Program-made: the position numbers and the translations under genes
Part shown: positions 57,649-64,000 of the stretch, piece by piece
Numbering within the stretch: position 1 is the stretch's first letter
How the letters are laid out: every line of letters starts with the position of its first letter
Assembly: GCA_963682175.1 (NCBI GenBank)
Contig: OY821791.1
Span: 19,186,542 to 19,250,541 of the forward strand
DNA length: 64,000 bases
DNA from: Triglochin maritima
Taxonomy: Eukaryota; Streptophyta; Magnoliopsida; Alismatales; Juncaginaceae
Direction: 5' to 3'
Notes under the pieces: generated by a model
Told to the model about the DNA's origin: nothing
Seen by the model: only the letters and a program-made list of their open reading frames with translations
Database searches by the model: none

Positions 57649-58999
57649 GGGCCGACTCTATTTATGTATTAGTCCACACACCTAGCCTAATGAACCATTC
57701 GTGCAAGTTAAATAAAAACTTAAGTGAAAGACATGGACAACCTCAACATCCTCAAGTGATACAAAGTGTAAATTCCATTAAGGTTCTTATTTGCATTACT
57801 TTTTTTTTGTTTCTTTTCTTACTCTTTTCTTTTTCATTTTTTCTTTTTCTTACTAGTTAGAGTTTCATTCTCCCAGGGTCAGGTTTCGTGCATCATTTCC
57901 TATGAGGACTTACACTATCACGTACACTTTTCCCCAAATCTCCACATAGGGCAATCCCTACCACCCATGTAACGGGGGTTCGGTCGGTGCATCCCAACTC
58001 AGATGACTCGAAAGCACCAAGCACAAAGTCCCCTCAGACCTAATTTCCCAAGTGATAAGAGTCGTGCGAGAAGAGAGAACACCTACTCACTTATTTCTTA
58101 TATACACATGAACCAAAACCCCTACACTTAATGTCTCACAACAATATTTAAAGGGTCCTTGACTACAACAAACTTCCTTAAATTAACAAACACGAATTAT
58201 AGACTCACTAGGTTCGGGGTGGACGTCTTTAATTGTTTGAGTACTGATACCCTATGATTACTCGCTCCCCGAGGGAAAACAAGGGTGCATCCTAACGACT
58301 AGATAAGTCCTAAAGCCACTGTACTAGATATCCTAATGCATCAAGTTCAAGACAATTTTGGGAGCTTTCTTTTTACTTTGCCTCGCAACGGTTTTGCACA
58401 TGTTAAACACATGCAAAACCCACAAAGCATTTTCTTTCGTAAACACATGAAGATTTTGAAAGAAATGTGAAAATTTTAAAGCACTAGGCAAACAAAAGAA
58501 ACAAGTCACTCAAGGATCATGACAAACATATATATATATATTAAATGCAATACACTAACATGACCCTATCAGAGCACACAAAAGAAAAAAAATCAAAGGA
58601 AAACGACTCGACTATGTACATACGTAAAACACCCCTCCACACCTACTTCATGCATTGTCCTTAATGAATTCTAGCAAGATACAACATGGATTTATGCATG
58701 AAAAGGGAAGATCTCACCAATATGAAGTGCAACAGGAAGTTCATGGTTATACTGATGGACACAAACCCAAATTCCTTCAAAACCTGTGAGATGCTAAAGA
58801 AGGGATACAAATACATGAAAGAAATGGTGCACAAATACTCATGGATTGGAGCCCACAACAATCAATGCTCGCTCATGGAGTCTTTTATTGTACTTTTTTC
58901 TTTTTCTTTTTTTTTCTTTTTTTTGAATATAACTATGTACAAACATAAGTTCCCATCTTCATTTGTCAAAAGACATCAAATGGGAACCTCAAAAGTGAT
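57649..58999 (-). other. Internal 3' region of minus-strand family A relative (Athila-3)
   Basis: Read on the minus strand this parallels 32700-34040 of the array, including the T-rich tracts and the 'caatgcatgaag.aggtgtg' phrase (about 58635-58660). It is non-coding. The junction at 57648/57649 joins it tail-to-tail to a plus-strand LTR, and its own PPT and 3' LTR are absent. A long pyrimidine run is at 58889-58924. Confidence 0.7.
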
Positions 59000-59341
59000 T
59001 CAATGCACTTGGAAAGGGAACATGACACCACGCGGGGCCAGAATACTCATGTTTGGGCCGCCCTCACAAAGAGCACAAGATGAAAGGATAGGTTCATGAA
59101 TTGGACGCAAATGCATCTCATTCAAAGGATCAAACTGAAAGAGCTTGAAACTCTCAAGAGTTTGGGAAATATGGGGCAACGGAATAAGAGTTTCTCCCAT
59201 TGTGGTGCTGAAGTTATGATCGTCAATCCAAACTCTCCAACCAACATGCTGGTGGCTCAGAACGAGATCAAGAATCTCGTTAAGCATGTCCGACTCACCA
59301 GGCAAACAAAAAGTTGGTCTCTTACCCAAGATATCCTCCAA
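59000..59341 (-). CDS. Conserved ~100-aa ORF of unknown function (copy 3, divergent)
   Basis: 113 codons from ATG at 59341 (MEDILGKRPTFCLPGESDM). Collinear with the frames at 32378 and 36084, with roughly three-quarters of residues alike and no frameshift. VWIDDHNFS, LFQFDPLN and SSCALCEGG are the same, and it continues about 15 residues beyond the stop of the other copies. It lies just downstream of the Gag remnant in this gag-bearing relative, so it belongs to the 3' part of the ancestral element, after gag and perhaps after a deleted pol. I do not recognise the family. Confidence 0.55.
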   Translation of the reverse strand: MEDILGKRPTFCLPGESDMLNEILDLVLSHQHVGWRVWIDDHNFSTTMGETLIPLPHISQTLESFKLFQFDPLNEMHLRPIHEPILSSCALCEGGPNMSILAPRGVMFPFQVH

Positions 59342-59368
59342 GGAACTCCTAATACCCTCATTAGCAAT

Positions 59369-60354
59369 TTAGTTGTTTGATATTCCATCATTTCCAAGAT
59401 GATCAGGAACAATAGTTAGAGGCAAACTCTCATCAGGTTGTTTGAAATTGAGGGTACTAGGGAGCTCTTGCTCCACCAGAAGTGAGTCCTTAAGAGGCAC
59501 AACATGAAGATCATATGGCTCAAGGGTCACACGACAAAAGGATACGGAACAATCCTGTGCCGACTCATAATGAAGCCGGTCCATGTTATTCTCAATTTGG
59601 ATCGAATCCCCCACCATGTGATCGTGAATTGAAACCCCAAGTCCCTCAGACTGACTAGGAGTTTGACTTTGAATGATTGTGCTTTGAATTTGTGGATGTG
59701 GAGGTGGTTCGATATTAGAAGATAAATCCTCATGTTGACAAGAAAGGTTACCCTCCTCACATTCACGGAATTGTTGTGTCATTTGACTCACTTGCATTTC
59801 CATAGTTTGCAAGGAATTCAAGTGGGACTTCAATAAAGTTTGAGTGGTTTCCATGAACGTTTGAAGGGTTTGTTTTAAGGAATTAAGTTTGGGGTCAACA
59901 GTGAGGTTCATGTTAGAATTTGGGAAATGGATGGGTTGGATGTTTATGGGATGAGAATGTGTCCAATGATTGGTCGTGGGTGGTGGCTGGTAGAATTCTG
60001 AGTATTCAGGAGGAGGATACTGGGGTAAGCATGATGTATAAAAATTTGAATAAGAATGGTCTCCCTATGAATCCATCCCTCTCGGGTTGTACGCAGATGC
60101 GTAATGGTCATATTGAGCATTTTGGGAAAAAGTATTCTCATACTCAGGCTCTGGGGAGCATAAGGACATTCCCCGATAACATGACAACTCAACCCACAAC
60201 AGTTGCACGGTACAGCTACTGGAGCCACCAGTGCACTCATGTCGTCTACCGCACGCATGAAAGAGGCTAAAGTTTGTTGTAATATCTCAGTTTGTTGACC
60301 AGCATATGATCCGACATAACTAGATGGTGGTCTAGCAGTCGGTACCTCTCTCAT
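59369..60354 (-). pseudogene. Athila-3 Gag central and C-terminal remnant
   Basis: Two overlapping-phase open parts. 60354-60190 starts MREVPTARPPSSYVGSY and carries a CCHC knuckle, CNCCGLSCHVIGEC, followed by PYAP. A frameshift near 60190 moves to another frame with the typical 'QNAQYDHYASAYNPRG' stretch. 59911-59369 contains MNLTVDPKLNSLKQTL, 'LQTMEMQVSQMTQQF' and an E/P-rich tail ending at a stop. This is the Athila Gag C-terminal half. The N-terminal Gag core is absent upstream. Confidence 0.75.
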
Positions 60355-61609
60355 ATTATCTCAATCTGAAGATTACTCAGCCACACAATTAAGATTGTCC
60401 CAACCATACGGGGTGTTAGTCTGAGCCACCCCATGTTGCATGGGTTCAGAATACCAGGGAGAATTGTCCTGGTCCTAACAATGATATGGGTGGTTGCCCA
60501 TGTAACCATTCATCTCAACAAAAAAACTCTCGAGTCGACCACTCTCACCACCGCGAGGCTAAGCTCGCAAAAAGTGCTCAACTCGACCCTAAAACGCTAC
60601 CAGAGAGTGTAAAGGGGAGGAGACTAGAACGTAGAAGTAGGTGAGAAAAAGATGACTCAGAGGAGAAGGGAAGAATCCCTATAAACTAGCATGGGTAATG
60701 GGAGAGGGTAGAAGCCTAATCTAGCAAGCACGGCTCAAACAACTTATGGCTATGGGTCCTTAGGCTAGACGACGCCTAACTTCGAGGTCATTAGTCTCGA
60801 CATGCCTCACCTCCCTACAATGAAAAACACAATGCCCAGCAAGTGATACCAAATCTGGAGATCCAGTACCTCCTACTATCGACAAGGCAGGCGACGTTAA
60901 TCAAGTCATGATGGTCTCAACTTGATCACTCTCCTAGTGCGTCTGAATTCCTTAGGGCCAATGTCTACTTGCTTTTAGATTAAGTCTTTACTTGAGTTTA
61001 CTTTTTGGGGCTAAGGGAGGGGTGATAAAATCCCCCACCTTATCTTTGAAGACTATAGGTGATGTCCCTTAAAGATGTTTTGAAATCTTAGGCTAGCAAG
61101 CAACTCACCAAACAAGCACTCACCTTACTAACTAATGCATGCTTTAACCATGAATGAATGAGAGAATGGGTGCACATACCTCATGCTAGAAATCAAAAAC
61201 AAGAATGTAAAGAAAAGAAAAGACAAATGCATGCAAGGTCTACAAATGATGCATGACCTAGATGGCAAGAAGTCTAATATTTTGCTTTGAGTATTATGGT
61301 CCAAGTTGTCTTAAAAAGGGAATTGATTAATCTGGGAGCTAACTACAGGTTGAAACATGTAAAATTGAACTCCCAGACTACTAAATTGACGAAACAAACA
61401 AACAGAACAAAATTTGGAGCAAAGTCAGCTCACCAGGCCGCCAATTGGCAGTCCCAGACCGCAAATTGGCGGTCACTTTGGTGTCCTTCTTCCTCCAATT
61501 TCTCCAGTTGCCTCCCCTTGATGCTAAGATATCCCTGAAACAAACAAAAACTAAAAACAAAAAATTAAACTCACTCGAATCGTCCAAACCAATGTCTGGA
61601 CAAAGCACC
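60355..61609 (-). other. Leader region of Athila-3, partly unexplained
   Basis: 61609-61380 matches the post-PBS leader of the array (ggaggtgctttgtccagac phrase). It contains palindromes CCGCCAATTGGCAGTC and GACCGCAAATTGGCGGTC (61438-61474), so the U3-type motif also occurs inside the element. The block 60520-61100 is somewhat more GC-rich, has no homologue elsewhere in the window, and shows no coding or LTR feature that I recognise. Confidence 0.5.
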
Positions 61610-61627
61610 TCCCCGGCAACGATGCCA
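61610..61627 (-). other. tRNA-Asp type PBS of Athila-3
   Basis: Minus strand TGGCATCGTTGCCGGGGA, five bases after the LTR end. It matches the tRNA-Asp 3'-end complement at 16 of 18 positions and is better preserved at its 3' half than the array PBS. Confidence 0.8.
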
Positions 61628-61632
61628 AAAAC

Positions 61633-63030
61633 TTGATTGATTTGTTTTAATTATAACCGCAAGTGCACGGCCACGTTGAAGCGGTGGCAAATACGGGTCG
61701 ATCAACAGGGAGGTGTGTTGACTTTGGTTAGTTCGAAGGCGGCTGGGAAAGAAAGGAGAGAAAGATTGATTAAACTAAACTACACTAAACAAGGATGGAA
61801 ATGAAAGCACAAAACGAACTAAATCTAAGCGACTAATAAAAGAAGATAGAATTCAGGAATGGAAAACCCCTAACGGGTGGAGTGTGTGTACACATGAAAT
61901 AAGAAGTGATGAATGCATACAATAAGCTCAAGTGTAGTTAGTGTTTGTAATGCATAAGAAGTACCTCATGGCAAGACCTATCATTCAAAGCACTAACCTA
62001 AGTGATTAATATGAGCACGACAAGTTTGTTATTAAGAACCTAAGCAAGCATGAAATGTACCTAAATATTATGGCAGAAACCATCAAGTTAAGTGTTCTCA
62101 TTAATTCAAACAAACATACTAACATTTCTCACATACAACAATGTTTAGCATTCATTCCATCTACATAACATGTATAAACATCTACTCCACCCACAAAGGG
62201 GATGGAACTACTCACTAATCATTACACTACCACCTACATTAAAAAACGTAGCATTCTAATGAAAGACAATTAAACTAATCAAACAAGAAATATTAAAGAA
62301 GCTAAATGAAAGTAAACTAAACTAAAGAAGCATGCAAGAATTAAAAGACAAGATTAAAAGAAACTAAGAACAATTATTTTATTTACATGACTCACATTAC
62401 AAGTGGCATTCTTCTCCACCTTGAGTTTTTGCTTCAAGGCTTTTACTCCAAGTAGAGAGAATGCGACCAAGTAATGAGTGATTACAATAGAAGGTGAAGA
62501 GTTTTATTTATAGCCATAGAAAAAGGTAATCCGGGACAATCCCCCGGTATGAGAGTAAACATATACCAGAAATGAACTAAATACACTCTTATACACGCCC
62601 CCACAGAATTCTTAGCGGATCTGGACCAACCTGGACCGCCAATCAGTGGTCCCAGACCGCTCATTGGTGGTCTACAGTGTTTGGATCATGTTGGGCTTTC
62701 TTCTGGGCTTTTCTGGATGTCTTTGATGCATCTACTTTGCTTGCTGGAGCTCCGACACAAATAGAATTGCCAAAATACTCCCCGTGATGGTGTGGAGTAT
62801 TCTTGTTTGCTCATTGGTCCTTCGATCTTACATTCAGGTCCTTGGATCTTGCATCTTAGTCCTCGAGTCTCTCAACTCAGACCTTTTTCCCGCTTTTAAG
62901 TCCTTTTATGCCTCTTCTCTTCAAACCTATTTATTTTTGAAATTCAAACATAAAACTCGTTACGTAGCATCGTTTAGGTGAGAGATAATGGATATAAGAT
63001 ATAAATGTAGGCATGAAATGATGTCAATCA
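61633..63030 (-). mobile_element. Family A LTR, 5' LTR of Athila-3
   Basis: 1398 bp, ends TGATTGATTTG (61633) and GATGTCAATCA (63030). U5 motif near 61655, TATA element (ttatttatag) near 62504-62513, palindromes 62633-62672. PBS and leader follow. The base context on the right (GTACC, 63031-63035) lies inside a copia RT/RNase H segment, so the element inserted into a copia remnant. The matching left copy is lost with the 3' LTR. Confidence 0.85.
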
Positions 63031-63370
63031 GTACCTCAGAATATTCTTGACCGTAGTCCAATACTCAAGACCGGCGTTGGATTGGTGACAGCTTGTCACG
63101 CTTAGAGCATACGAGACATCGGGTCTTGTGCAAGTCATCGCGTACATGATCGATCATATTGCCGAAGCATAAGGGATATCTTTTATGTACTCCAAGTCTT
63201 TACGTGATTTAGCACGTTGAGACTTCTTGAGTTGCATACCCATACTCATTGGCACATTGCCTTTTTGGAGTTGTTCATACTAAACCTTTCCAAGACCTTG
63301 TCAATGTATGTACGTTGACTTAGGCCAATGAGTCTATGGGATCTATCTCTATATATCTTGATTCCCAAGA
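63031..63370 (-). pseudogene. Copia RT/RNase H fragment
   Basis: About 340 bp closely resembling 22610-22960 of copia-3 (RNase H side of RT), in the same orientation, with stops. It starts exactly at the family A LTR and ends where another LTR starts at 63371. It is a relic of a further copia copy of the same family. Confidence 0.75.
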
Positions 63371-64000
63371 TGTAACGTCCTCAGAACAGCAGAAAAATTT
63401 AAAATATAAACATACAGTCAATTTAGGACATTACGAAGAGACATACACACAGGTGCACCAACATATAAAATATATATATGTTACCGAGTTTACAAAAACA
63501 GTGATTACATCAAAAGCTCATGAACAATAAATATACATATGTAATCACAACCACCTAAAAAAGAAGGAAATCAGGATCTGGTCCCGAGCACCTCCTCCGC
63601 AGTCACCACCCTCCTAACGCCGCTCTCGGCCTGAAAAGCAACATGACTATGCCTGAGTTTCCATAAGGAAACCCTGTATGCCAAACCCTAACACATTAAT
63701 GTACAGGTCCGACGAGCCAATCGGCCTACCGTCGACCGCTCCCACCCCCACACTAATAATAGGTGAGCGTAAAAGCAAGTTTGACATACCTTAAGGCTTG
63801 AAGAAGTCTTTGAAGAATCACGGAGAGCACTTCCTCGTAAAACCTCTTCTTCTCTGGTGAAATCCTCGAACGTGATCGCCTCACTCCGGTAACACGACCG
63901 CAGCCACACCAAACAAGAGTCTCTGGCTTGCCTAAAGGAGAAAGAAATGTGCGGGGGAGAGAGAGAGAGACAGATAAGCGCAGGTGAGAGAGAGTGAGAG
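63371..64000 (-). mobile_element. End of an unrelated LTR, runs off the window
   Basis: The plus strand starts TGTAACGTCC right at the copia fragment, so on the minus strand it ends GGACGTTACA, a form common for Ty3/gypsy LTR ends (recollection, not searched). The sequence lacks every motif of families A, B and copia-C. It holds a GA microsatellite (about 63956-63972) and a 74-codon open frame (63912-63688) that I do not trust as a gene. The right boundary lies outside the window. Confidence 0.5.

Noticed and set aside
57649..59380. Long inverted repeat with 32400-34050, considered as a foldback element
   Set aside because: Both arms are ordinary internal regions of family A elements in opposite orientation about 24 kb apart.
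63688..63912. Possible exon with a splice-donor-like gtatgt downstream
   Set aside because: Lies within an LTR-like sequence, short, no recognisable domain, no second exon.

Overview
This window is plant nuclear DNA made almost wholly of transposable elements. The evidence is structural: LTR retrotransposons with TG...CA ends, 5-bp target duplications, primer-binding sites (PBS) matching plant tRNA-Asp or initiator tRNA-Met, Ty1/copia and Athila/Tat-type Ty3/gypsy protein remnants, and two plant L1-type LINEs with DUF4283-like ORF1 proteins. I see no convincing host gene, tRNA, rRNA or CRISPR. The density and depth of nesting suggest heterochromatin of a medium or large angiosperm genome; the species cannot be named from the sequence.

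Layout. 1-2418: LTR fragments of three families. 2398-7392: minus-strand copia-1 with an open gag-protease frame, leader, PBS and 5' LTR. 7393-11241: plus-strand copia-2 remnant interrupted by a solo LTR. 11242-26404: minus-strand copia-3 remnant whose 3' LTR is split by LINE-1 (11512-20222, itself carrying two solo LTRs) and by a family B solo LTR, and whose pol is split by a copia-C solo LTR. 26405-29186: 5' end of minus-strand Athila-2. 29187-30618, 40258-40742 and 55239-56488: one older minus-strand element, Athila-1, cut into three pieces. The first cut is a tandem LTR array (30619-40257). The second is copia-C (40743-55238), whose 5' LTR holds a solo LTR that holds LINE-2 (42002-48040). 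56489-63030: truncated plus-strand family A pieces joined tail-to-tail to a minus-strand gag-bearing relative with its 5' LTR and PBS. 63031-64000: a copia RT fragment and the end of another LTR.

Family names used here are local. Family A: about 1.4-1.55 kb LTRs with ends TGATTGA...TCAATCA and a tRNA-Asp type PBS. Family B: a divergent relative starting TGATTAG. Copia-C: LTRs starting TGTTGGC/TGTTAAC.

Main results. (1) Several LTR families with little sequence in common carry a palindrome, often paired, about 90-160 bp upstream of the TATA box. (2) The array at 30619-40257 appears to hold in one place both reciprocal products of unequal recombination between the two LTRs of a single insertion: a tandem LTR-internal-LTR-internal-LTR and a mosaic solo LTR. 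They are joined at a 5-bp microhomology that also duplicated host sequence. (3) An open frame of about 100 codons of unknown function is kept in three copies of the family A internal region. All coordinates, duplications and motifs were read by eye; no alignment or database search was run.
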